Assembly (NCBI GenBank): GCA_019090365.1
Contig: JAHRWC010000201.1
Span: forward strand, 1 to 5,933
DNA: 5,933 nucleotides
Origin: Flavobacteriaceae bacterium
GTDB taxonomy: Bacteria; Bacteroidota; Bacteroidia; Flavobacteriales; Flavobacteriaceae
Direction of reading: 5' to 3'
A program made the translations under genes and the position numbers. Below the pieces are notes generated by a model. The model did no database searches. It saw nothing but the letters and a program-made list of their open reading frames with translations, and had not been told where the DNA came from. Below, piece by piece: positions 1 to 5,933 of this stretch (position 1 is the first letter of the stretch; each line of letters begins with the position of its first letter).

Positions 1-830
1 CCAATTCCTTTAGCATCCACTTCTTTACCTAAAACAATATTAAATCGATCTCGGTGACGCTGTTCAAAGACATTTTCAAAAATATAATTAACAGAAAATG
101 CGAATCCAATACAAGCAACAGCGATAATACTGTATTTGAAAAGTTTTTGGCGCCTCTTCTTTTTATTTTTAAAGTATAAAAATATGGTAATTAATACAAC
201 TCCAATTGCAACCCAAACAACTCCAAAAGCCAATGTGGCTACAAATAAAGCTGCAACAAAAAACCCTAATAATAAATAAACAAAATGAAGTCCTTCACGA
301 TACAATGGAAAAATTAATGCGATATAAACCAGTGCGCTTCCTGGATCAGGTTGGGGCACAATAAATATAGCTGGAAGAAGAATAATTAAAAAAGCTCTAA
401 GCTGATGTTTGAATTCCTCCATATTAGTTTGTAAATCACTGACGTACTTAGCTAAAGCTAGTGCAGTTGCGGCTTTTGCAAATTCACTAGGCTGAAGGCT
501 GAAACTTCCGAATGCATACCAAGAAGTTGCTCCAGAGATAGTGTTACCAAGAGGAAACAAGAGCAATAAAGAAACTAATGAAACAATATAAATGATACTC
601 GAAAATCGTTCGTAGAATTTAGCATCAATTGCAAGTATAAATACGATGAGTATTAAACTTAAACAGATAAAAAGAAGTTGCCTTGAATATGCTTGACTAA
701 AATCAAAAATCTCAGCCGTATTAGTTCCTAAAGATGCAGAATAAATATTTATCCATCCTATGAAAACCAACGCTAAAAAGATAACAATGGTAATCCAATC
801 AAAACGTATATTGCTTCTTGATCCTGCCAT
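1..830 (-). CDS. rodA: RodA, SEDS-family peptidoglycan glycosyltransferase (3' end missing)
   Basis: RodA polymerises lipid II into glycan strands in the inner membrane and works with PBP2 in the rod-elongation complex. I translated this frame by hand; it is open to the left edge and shows 277 residues. Visible SEDS features are IYSAS at the end of the first membrane helix (about 29-33), the SW...FSLQPSEFAKA stretch (about 103-120), QPDPGSALVY (160-169) and the start of the large periplasmic loop, QRHRDRFN (257-264). Asp272 in KEVDAKGIG aligns with the catalytic Asp of characterised RodA proteins (my alignment from memory). At least eight hydrophobic segments are visible. Compared with E. coli RodA there appear to be about 35-40 extra residues between QPD and the periplasmic loop, containing added hydrophobic helices and a basic patch, KNKKKRRQK (221-229). 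The ATG shares one base with the mrdA stop (TAATG), and no Shine-Dalgarno is visible, so translation is probably coupled. The C-terminal third lies outside the window. Paralogue FtsW is less likely because of the mrdA linkage. Confidence 0.95.
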   Translation of the reverse strand, partial: MAGSRSNIRFDWITIVIFLALVFIGWINIYSASLGTNTAEIFDFSQAYSRQLLFICLSLILIVFILAIDAKFYERFSSIIYIVSLVSLLLLFPLGNTISGATSWYAFGSFSLQPSEFAKAATALALAKYVSDLQTNMEEFKHQLRAFLIILLPAIFIVPQPDPGSALVYIALIFPLYREGLHFVYLLLGFFVAALFVATLAFGVVWVAIGVVLITIFLYFKNKKKRRQKLFKYSIIAVACIGFAFSVNYIFENVFEQRHRDRFNIVLGKEVDAKGI

Positions 831-2698
831 TAGTTATTTATTGTAAAAGGGATTCCACTATAAGGTTTGGCATATTCTTCTTCAAGGCTTCCATTAAGAA
901 CAAATTTTTCTAAATCAGTTCTAGAAATCTCACCATTAATATATTTATCAATCATTAAACTTGCAATTCTTCCAGCCCAACGTGAGCCCCAATATCCATT
1001 TTCAACAAAAACTGCTATGGCAATTTTAGGGTTGTCTTTAGGAGCGAAAGCAATAAAAACGGAATGATCTGTAAGTTGAAATCTATTACCATCTACTCTA
1101 ATATAATTTTCAGCTGTTCCTGTTTTTCCACAAATTTCTATACCTGGAATCTGTATGTGTGCTGCAGTACCATTATTATAAACATCAAACATTCCTTGTA
1201 CAACAGGTTCAAAATATTTCTTGTCAATAGTGGTGATATGTTTTTCAGTATAGATTTTAGGAATTGTATCAACTCCAACTATATTTTTTAAAATATGTGG
1301 TTTGTAATACCATCCTCTGTTTGCAATTGCAGCAGTAAAATTAACCATTTGCATAGGTGTTAGTAAAACTTCCCCTTGTCCAATCGCATTCGAAATGGTT
1401 GCTGATGCATACCATTTGTATTTTGGATAATTATAACTGCGATTGTAATAATCTGAATTAGGAATCAACCCTCGTTTACCAATAGGTAAATCATATCCTA
1501 AATAATTACCTAGTCCAAAACTTGATAAATGTGTTTTCCAATTATCAATACCTTCTTGTGGACTTGGATATTTTTCTATAATTCGTTTGTAAACTGTACA
1601 GAAAAAGGCATTACAAGAATTGGCAATCCCTGCTACCATCGCCAAAGGTGTTCTATGATGGTGACATCCTAAAAGTTTATTTCTACCATATCTAAATCCA
1701 CCATGACATGAAATCCTTTCTTCAGTATCAATAACCCCTTCCTGCATTCCTATTAAGGCTGTTAAAGCTTTAAAAGGAGATCCTGGCGGGTATTCACCTT
1801 GCAAACCTCTATCAAATAATGGCTTTGCAATTGTGTCGTAATATAATTTTGTGAAATTTTTTGAACGTTCTCTACCAACTAGTAAACCTGGGTCATAATA
1901 TGGAGCGGTTACCAATGAAAGGATTTCACCAGTTGCAGGTTCAAGAGCAACAATACCTCCTCTTTTATTAATCATTAATTCTTCACCATACTTTTGGAGG
2001 GTCTCATCAATAGTTAAGGTAATGTCTTTCCCACGTTCAGGTAATGTGTCAAATACACCTTCTTTATAGGGTCCAATATCTCTATTGAAACGATCTTTTT
2101 GAATGTATTTTACACCTTTAATTCCTCTTAATATCTCTTCATATTGCTTTTCAACTCCTTGTTTTCCCATCAAATCACCCATTTGATAATAAGGATTTTT
2201 TGAAATATTTTGATTGTTAACTTCCGCTATATAGCCTAGTACATTTGCAGAGTTAGTTACTTGATAATCTCGTAAAGATCTTTTCTGAATGTAAAATCCT
2301 TCATATTTATACATCTTTTCAGAAATATATGCATATTCACCTTTGGTAAGTTGAGGTATTACAACCGAAGGAAGGCGAGGGGAGTACACCCAAGATTTTT
2401 TAAGAATTGTAGTAAAATCTTCTTTAGGAATTTTTAATAACTCACATAATTCTAAAGTATCTAGATTTTTGACATTTCTAGGAATTACCATCACATCATA
2501 TGAGGGCTGATTTGCAACTAATAGTTTTCCATTTCTGTCAAATACATATCCTCGTTGAGGATAGATAAATTCTGTCTTTACTGCATTATTTTCAGAAAGT
2601 TTTTGAAATGAGGTGTCATAAATCTGAAGATAAAATAGTCGAGATGCAAAGACGAGCCCTGTAATTAAAACAATCGAAATTAAGAGGAGTTTTCTCAT
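830..2698 (-). CDS. mrdA: Penicillin-binding protein 2, elongation-specific transpeptidase
   Basis: Class B PBP that cross-links new peptidoglycan made by RodA during lateral wall growth; a beta-lactam target. The 622 residues are close to the roughly 630 of E. coli PBP2. It has a short cytoplasmic start (MRK), one membrane anchor (about 4-25), the pedestal/dimerisation region starting with PQRGYVFDRNGKLL (47-60), the linker motif GKQGVEKQYEEILRG (178-192), and the transpeptidase domain from about 227 onward. The active-site triad is complete: S307-P-F-K310 (SxxK), S361-C-N363 (SxN) and K525-T-G-T528 (KTGT). GQGEVLLTPMQM (440-451) is the usual conserved stretch between the last two. A Cys/His-rich segment lies between SxxK and SxN (C331, C345, H346-348, C362, C367). 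The tail after about residue 585 (YINGE to PFTINN) resembles that of other flavobacterial PBP2s as I remember them. The ATG overlaps the mreD stop by one base, and no Shine-Dalgarno precedes it. The enzyme is full length with no missing catalytic residue. Confidence 0.97.
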   Translation of the reverse strand: MRKLLLISIVLITGLVFASRLFYLQIYDTSFQKLSENNAVKTEFIYPQRGYVFDRNGKLLVANQPSYDVMVIPRNVKNLDTLELCELLKIPKEDFTTILKKSWVYSPRLPSVVIPQLTKGEYAYISEKMYKYEGFYIQKRSLRDYQVTNSANVLGYIAEVNNQNISKNPYYQMGDLMGKQGVEKQYEEILRGIKGVKYIQKDRFNRDIGPYKEGVFDTLPERGKDITLTIDETLQKYGEELMINKRGGIVALEPATGEILSLVTAPYYDPGLLVGRERSKNFTKLYYDTIAKPLFDRGLQGEYPPGSPFKALTALIGMQEGVIDTEERISCHGGFRYGRNKLLGCHHHRTPLAMVAGIANSCNAFFCTVYKRIIEKYPSPQEGIDNWKTHLSSFGLGNYLGYDLPIGKRGLIPNSDYYNRSYNYPKYKWYASATISNAIGQGEVLLTPMQMVNFTAAIANRGWYYKPHILKNIVGVDTIPKIYTEKHITTIDKKYFEPVVQGMFDVYNNGTAAHIQIPGIEICGKTGTAENYIRVDGNRFQLTDHSVFIAFAPKDNPKIAIAVFVENGYWGSRWAGRIASLMIDKYINGEISRTDLEKFVLNGSLEEEYAKPYSGIPFTINN

Positions 2699-3204
2699 TA
2701 GGATTTTCTACTAAATAAAGACATTGTAGTGACTAATAATACAATACTAAAGATACTAGAAAATAACGTCGATTTTAAAATTAAAAGTATGTGGTCTGTG
2801 TTAAAAATTTCAAGAGAAAATAATATAACATGATGGATAATAACCATTAATGCTATATATATGAACCTTTTAATGAAATCAGATTTACCTAATTTTATAG
2901 AGTCATGCTCATAGCTCACTCCAAAAGAAAACTTTAAGAAAGCAGGTCTTATATATGCAATAAAGACTGAAGCTGCTGCATGTATTCCTCCAGAATCTCC
3001 AAAGAAGTCTATACATAATCCTAATAAAAAGCTTAAGAAAATAAGCAATGCTTTGTTGCCATTAAAAGGAAAGATTAGTATAAAGAAAATATATAAATAA
3101 GGGTTTATAAACCCTAAAAAGTTGATGTTGTTTAAAATAAAAACTTGCAATAAAATTAATATGATAAACCGTAATATGTTTATTAAAATGTCCTTATTCT
3201 GCAT
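2698..3204 (-). CDS. mreD: MreD, rod shape-determining membrane protein
   Basis: Small integral inner-membrane protein that partners MreC in the elongasome and helps control PBP2-RodA activity. Its 168 residues are normal for the family. The sequence is dominated by hydrophobic helices, roughly at 9-26, 34-46, 51-68, 74-85, 114-133 and 138-163. The best family signature is GLCIDFFGDSGGIHAAASVF (62-81), matching the Gly/Asp-rich GL-x-D...G-x-H-A pattern of MreD. A polar loop rich in Lys and Asp lies at about 97-113. Sequence alone would give only moderate support because MreD diverges quickly, but its position between mreC and mrdA settles it. The start at 3204 lies inside the last codons of mreC (11-base overlap) and is preceded by a perfect Shine-Dalgarno. 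Its stop overlaps the mrdA start (TAATG). Confidence 0.93.
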   Translation of the reverse strand: MQNKDILINILRFIILILLQVFILNNINFLGFINPYLYIFFILIFPFNGNKALLIFLSFLLGLCIDFFGDSGGIHAAASVFIAYIRPAFLKFSFGVSYEHDSIKLGKSDFIKRFIYIALMVIIHHVILFSLEIFNTDHILLILKSTLFSSIFSIVLLVTTMSLFSRKS

Positions 3205-4021
3205 CTGTCTCTCCTTCCTCTACTAACTTTATTTCTTCTCGCTCTTTATTCTGAATAATATATACATGACTCAGATTTGTCATATCATTAAATAATTTAA
3301 TATTCAATGTATATGAGCTTTCATCAGCTAGTAACTTAAAATCTTTAATAGTTCCAATTAATATTCCTTCAGGAAAAATGGTAGACCTTCCACCTGTAAC
3401 AATAGTGTCTCCGATTACTAAAGGTGCTAATCGTGGAATTTCTTCTAACTGAACTATATTAGGATCATTAGTATTCCAAACTAAACTGCCAAAATGATCA
3501 GTAGATTTTAGTTTCGCATTTATTTGACTATTGGTATTTAATATCGATTGAATGGTTGCATAATTTTTACTGGTATTGTTTATAATACCAACAATACCTT
3601 TTGAAGTAATAACTCCCATGTCTAGTTCAATGCTTTTTTTTGAACCTTCATCAATCGTAATTTTATTTTTTGTTTTTGAAAAGGAATTGTTAATGACTCT
3701 TGCAGGAGTATAATAATATTTTGAAAGGGTCGAACTACTATCAAGCTCAGTTAAAAAAGAATTCTTTTTGAAGAACTCTAATTCTTCTCTCATTCGTATG
3801 TTTTCTTCAATTAGTTGATTGTTTTCTGATCTTAAATTAAAATAACCTGTAAAATCACTTTTGAAAGAATATAAACCACCGCTTAAGAAATTAGCTGAAG
3901 TAATAAATTTGTTTTTGTGGTAGGAATGTGACTGTATTGTAAGTCCAATTGATACTAGAAATAAAACGCAAAACAACAGGAAATTTTTATTCCGTATAAA
4001 GAAAAATAGAATCTGTTGCAT
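3194..4021 (-). CDS. mreC: MreC, rod shape-determining periplasmic scaffold protein
   Basis: Bitopic inner-membrane protein whose periplasmic part binds PBP2 and, with MreD, couples cytoplasmic MreB filaments to wall synthesis. The 275 residues fit the family. A basic N-terminus (IRNKN, 9-13) precedes a single membrane helix at about 14-29. A helical, probably coiled-coil segment follows (about 62-86, SENNQLIEENIRMREELEFF), then the beta-rich MreC core from about 105. Family signatures in the core are the YTPARVINNS region (104-113), the DEGSKKSIELDMGVIT region (124-139), GIVGIINNTS (142-151), and VTGGRSTIFPEGILIG (208-223), the Bacteroidota form of the conserved FPxGxxIG motif. The tail (264-275) is acidic. 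The start sits 13 bases after the mreB stop, and MQQILFFFIRNKNFLLF has the usual flavobacterial MreC beginning. The weak AAGGA before it overlaps the mreB stop. The 3' end overlaps mreD by 11 bases. Confidence 0.96.
   Translation of the reverse strand: MQQILFFFIRNKNFLLFCVLFLVSIGLTIQSHSYHKNKFITSANFLSGGLYSFKSDFTGYFNLRSENNQLIEENIRMREELEFFKKNSFLTELDSSSTLSKYYYTPARVINNSFSKTKNKITIDEGSKKSIELDMGVITSKGIVGIINNTSKNYATIQSILNTNSQINAKLKSTDHFGSLVWNTNDPNIVQLEEIPRLAPLVIGDTIVTGGRSTIFPEGILIGTIKDFKLLADESSYTLNIKLFNDMTNLSHVYIIQNKEREEIKLVEEGETDAE
3211..3216 (-). promoter_or_regulatory. Strong Shine-Dalgarno for mreD inside mreC
   Basis: On the minus strand AAGGAG is followed by six bases and then the mreD ATG, an ideal ribosome-binding site. 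It lies within the mreC codons for the acidic tail (EEGETDAE). It supports the start chosen for mreD. It is the only clear Shine-Dalgarno at any junction here: mreB, mrdA and rodA have none, and mreC has only a weak AAGGA ten bases before its ATG. Because the bases also encode Glu-Glu-Gly-Glu, the match could be a coding by-product. Confidence 0.6.
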
Positions 4022-4034
4022 AATGTGCTATTCC

Positions 4035-5063
4035 TTATTTAATCAATATGCTCTTATATTTACTTAGGTTTTTAAGGCAAATACCTGTTCCTCTAACTAC
4101 AGCTCTTAATGGATCTTCAGCTATATATACAGGTAAATCTGTTTTTTGAGATAAACGTTTATCTAAACCTCTTAACATAGATCCACCACCTGCTAAATAA
4201 ATACCAGTATTATAAATATCTGCAGCAAGTTCTGGAGGTGTTTGAGATAACGTTTCCATCACAGAATCTTCTATTCTTAAAATAGATTTATCTAATGCTT
4301 TTGCAATTTCTCTAAATGAAGTTAAAACTTGTTTAGGTTTTCCAGTTAATAAATCTCTTCCTTGTACAGCAAGATCTTCTGGTGGAATTTCTAAATCTTC
4401 AGTGGCAGCTCCAATTTTAATTTTAATATTTTCAGCAGTACGTTCACCAATATATAAATTGTGTTGTGTACGCATGTAATAAATAATATCGTTGGTAAAT
4501 ACATCACCAGCTACTTTTACAGAACGATCACAAACAATTCCGCCTAAGGCAATGACAGCGATTTCAGTAGTACCACCTCCTATATCAACCACCATATTTC
4601 CTTTAGGTTGCATAATGTCTATTCCAATACCAATAGCTGCTGCCATAGGTTCATGAATTAGATATACCTCTTTTCCATTTACACGTTCAGCACTTTCTTT
4701 TACAGCACGCATTTCTACTTCAGTAATACCACTAGGAATACAAATTACCATTCGTAATGAAGGAGTAAGCCATTTCTTTTTAAGAGCAGGTATGTCTTTT
4801 ATGAACATACTAATCATTTGTTCACTTGCATCAAAATCTGCAATAACCCCATCTTTTAGAGGGCGAATAGTTTTAATGTTTTCGTGGGTTTTACCCTGCA
4901 TCATATTCGCTTCTCTACCTACGGCAATAATCTTACCCGTAGTTCGATCTCTTGCAACAATTGATGGAGCATCTACTACTACTTTGTCATTATGAATTAT
5001 TAGGGTATTTGCAGTCCCTAAATCAATTGCTATTTCTTCAGTTAAGAAGTCAAAAAATCCCAT
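4035..5063 (-). CDS. mreB: MreB, actin-like rod shape-determining protein
   Basis: Bacterial actin homologue that forms ATP-dependent antiparallel filaments on the inner face of the cytoplasmic membrane and orients the elongation machinery. It is full length (342 residues; E. coli MreB is 347). All actin-fold nucleotide motifs are visible: phosphate 1, IAIDLGTANTLI (11-22); the connecting region with HEPMAAAIG (137-145), whose Glu138 is the expected catalytic residue; phosphate 2, VVDIGGGTTEIAV (158-170); and the adenosine motif GIYLAGGGSMLRGLD (287-301). The N-terminus MGFFDFL is short and hydrophobic, consistent with a membrane-binding end. ATG 5063 is the natural start because it gives the canonical MreB N-terminus; its leader is A/T-rich without Shine-Dalgarno. 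It is the first mre gene, 64 bases after purH, and a Bacteroidota-type promoter lies in that gap. No residue looks out of place. Confidence 0.98.
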   Translation of the reverse strand: MGFFDFLTEEIAIDLGTANTLIIHNDKVVVDAPSIVARDRTTGKIIAVGREANMMQGKTHENIKTIRPLKDGVIADFDASEQMISMFIKDIPALKKKWLTPSLRMVICIPSGITEVEMRAVKESAERVNGKEVYLIHEPMAAAIGIGIDIMQPKGNMVVDIGGGTTEIAVIALGGIVCDRSVKVAGDVFTNDIIYYMRTQHNLYIGERTAENIKIKIGAATEDLEIPPEDLAVQGRDLLTGKPKQVLTSFREIAKALDKSILRIEDSVMETLSQTPPELAADIYNTGIYLAGGGSMLRGLDKRLSQKTDLPVYIAEDPLRAVVRGTGICLKNLSKYKSILIK

Positions 5064-5065
5064 AT

Positions 5066-5091
5066 TTTAATTGTGCGGTATTGAAATTAAA
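5066..5091 (-). repeat. 7-bp inverted repeat in the mreB leader
   Basis: On the minus strand TTTAATT (5091-5085) and AATTAAA (5072-5066) are perfect reverse complements separated by 12 bases, ending two bases before the mreB ATG. As RNA this would be an all A-U stem, so weak. It could equally be a chance pairing in AT-rich sequence or a protein-binding site. It is not terminator-like, lacking G-C pairs and a U tract. Confidence 0.3.
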
Positions 5092-5113
5092 CGTGTGAAG
5101 CTAATGCTTTCTA

Positions 5114-5121
5114 CAAATGTA
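5114..5121 (-). promoter_or_regulatory. Probable Bacteroidota-type promoter (-7 box) for the mre operon
   Basis: TACATTTG on the minus strand is an exact match to the Bacteroidota -7 consensus TAnnTTTG. It lies seven bases after the purH stop codon and 50 bases before the mreB ATG, so transcription would start near 5107 and leave a leader of about 45 bases. Against it: I see no TTG-type -33 box at the usual distance upstream (that region is the end of purH), and such short AT-rich motifs also occur by chance. Position in the only intergenic gap of the window is the main support. Confidence 0.5.
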
Positions 5122-5127
5122 ATAAAA

Positions 5128-5933
5128 TTAGTGTTTAAAATGACGTATTCCACTAAATACCATTGCCATACTGTTATCATTGCAATAGTTGATGCTTAAT
5201 TCGTCTTTTATTGACCCTCCTGGTTGAATAACTGCAGTGATTCCAGCCTTATCAGCAATTTCAACACAATCTGGAAAAGGGAAAAATGCATCACTTGCCA
5301 TCACTGCTCCTTTTAAATCAAAATTGAATGAATTTGCTTTTTCGATTGACTGTCTTAAAGCATCTACTCTCGATGTTTGTCCTGTTCCACTTGCACACAA
5401 TTGTTTGTCTTTTACTAAAACTATAGTATTCGACTTTGTATGCTTGCAAAGTTTTGAAGCAAACATTAAATTATCTAACTCACTATCAGTTGGTTTATTG
5501 TTAGTTGGATATGTTAAATTTTCAATCGTATCTGTAATCAAATCTTTATCCTGAACCAAAGCTCCATTTAAACAAGTTCTAACGGTTGTTTTTGGTAATT
5601 CAGTTTGTTTTTGAATAAGAATTCTTCTGTGTTTTTTTCCTTTTAAAATTTCTAATGCTTTTTCTGAATATCCTGGAGCAATAACAACTTCACAGAATAA
5701 TTTATGAACTTCTTCAGCAGTTTCAGCATCAATTTCAGAATTACAAATTAAAATTCCTCCAAAAGCAGAAACAGGATCTCCAGCTAATGCATCTAAGTAA
5801 GCCTGCTTAACAGTTTCTCTTTGTGCTAAACCACAAGCATTGTTATGCTTTAATATGGCAAAAGTAGGAGCTTCTCCAGTAAATTCAGACATTAAATTAA
5901 CAGCCGCATCTACATCTAATAAGTTATTATAGC
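5128..5933 (-). CDS. purH: PurH, AICAR transformylase domain of bifunctional AICARFT/IMP cyclohydrolase (5' end missing)
   Basis: Cytoplasmic enzyme for the last two steps of de novo IMP synthesis: formylation of AICAR with 10-formyl-tetrahydrofolate, then cyclisation to IMP. Only the C-terminal 267 residues are visible. The frame stays open to the right edge (it begins ..YNNLLDVDAAVNL), so the ATG at 5892 is an internal Met and not the start. The N-terminal IMP cyclohydrolase domain lies outside the window. Motifs, numbered from the first complete codon: KHNNACG (28-34) with the Lys-His pair expected at the transformylase active site, SAFGG (55-59), KSN (166-168), GTGQTSRVD (182-190), SDAFFPF (213-219) and IQPGGS (235-240). 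It ends with GIRHFKH, the usual PurH C-terminus, so the 3' end is intact. No hairpin terminator is seen before mreB, so read-through into the mre operon is possible. Confidence 0.97.
   Translation of the reverse strand, partial: YNNLLDVDAAVNLMSEFTGEAPTFAILKHNNACGLAQRETVKQAYLDALAGDPVSAFGGILICNSEIDAETAEEVHKLFCEVVIAPGYSEKALEILKGKKHRRILIQKQTELPKTTVRTCLNGALVQDKDLITDTIENLTYPTNNKPTDSELDNLMFASKLCKHTKSNTIVLVKDKQLCASGTGQTSRVDALRQSIEKANSFNFDLKGAVMASDAFFPFPDCVEIADKAGITAVIQPGGSIKDELSINYCNDNSMAMVFSGIRHFKH

Noticed and set aside
77..84. TAnnTTTG-like promoter motif on the minus strand inside rodA
   Set aside because: It lies within coding sequence in AT-rich DNA, where this short motif is expected by chance, and no gene start follows inside the window.
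867..1067. 66-codon plus-strand frame
   Set aside because: Antisense to the conserved C-terminal region of PBP2, with no independent support.
1064..1291. 75-codon Cys-rich plus-strand frame that might suggest a small secreted or metal-binding protein
   Set aside because: It lies wholly antisense to the PBP2 transpeptidase region around KTGT. Its composition simply mirrors AT-rich coding on the other strand.
4792..4995. 67-codon plus-strand frame
   Set aside because: Antisense to the N-terminal part of MreB; its composition is explained by MreB codon constraints.
5098..5109. Short palindrome AAGCATTAGCTT as a terminator for purH
   Set aside because: The stem is only 4 bp and no T tract follows. 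It is too weak for an intrinsic terminator and is kept only as a possible regulatory detail.
5237..5554. 105-codon open frame on the plus strand
   Set aside because: It is antisense to well-conserved PurH codons, resembles no family I know, and has no promoter or ribosome-binding site of its own. A shadow frame.
5890..5892. ATG at 5892 as the start of a short 254-residue PurH or stand-alone AICAR transformylase
   Set aside because: The frame stays open upstream and encodes recognisable PurH sequence (YNNLLDVDAAVNL), so this is an internal methionine and the gene is cut by the window edge.

Overview
This window is a fragment of a bacterial chromosome, almost certainly from the Bacteroidota and most probably class Flavobacteriia. 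The DNA is strongly AT-rich by eye (G+C not counted). Most start codons have an A/T-rich leader and no Shine-Dalgarno sequence, as is usual in this phylum. A Bacteroidota-type promoter motif (TAnnTTTG) lies before mreB. The proteins also have flavobacterial character, for example the PBP2 C-terminal region and the MreC N-terminus. I cannot name a genus from the sequence alone.

Layout: everything real is on the minus strand, so transcription runs from high to low coordinates. In transcription order: the 3' half of purH (5933-5128, cut by the window edge); a 64-base intergenic gap with a likely promoter; mreB (5063-4035); a 13-base gap; mreC (4021-3194); an 11-base overlap; mreD (3204-2698); a 1-base TAATG overlap; mrdA, encoding PBP2 (2698-830); another 1-base TAATG overlap; and the 5' two thirds of rodA (830-1, cut by the window edge). 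No stretch longer than 64 bases lacks a gene. I see no RNA gene, mobile element, CRISPR array, long repeat or convincing terminator. Plus-strand open frames are antisense shadows of these genes.

Together mreBCD-mrdA-rodA encode the core elongasome. MreB is an actin-like filament under the inner membrane. MreC and MreD are membrane partners that link it to the wall-synthesis pair and activate that pair. RodA is the glycan polymerase and PBP2 its cognate transpeptidase. The tight packing suggests one polycistronic message, with translational coupling at three of the four mre-rod junctions. PurH is a purine-biosynthesis enzyme and looks like an upstream neighbour rather than a functional partner.

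I do not see a previously undescribed system: this is a housekeeping cell-shape operon. The points most worth a second look are an apparent extra transmembrane hairpin plus a very basic loop in RodA, a Cys/His-rich cluster beside the PBP2 active site, and one textbook Shine-Dalgarno before mreD in a genome that otherwise seems not to use them.
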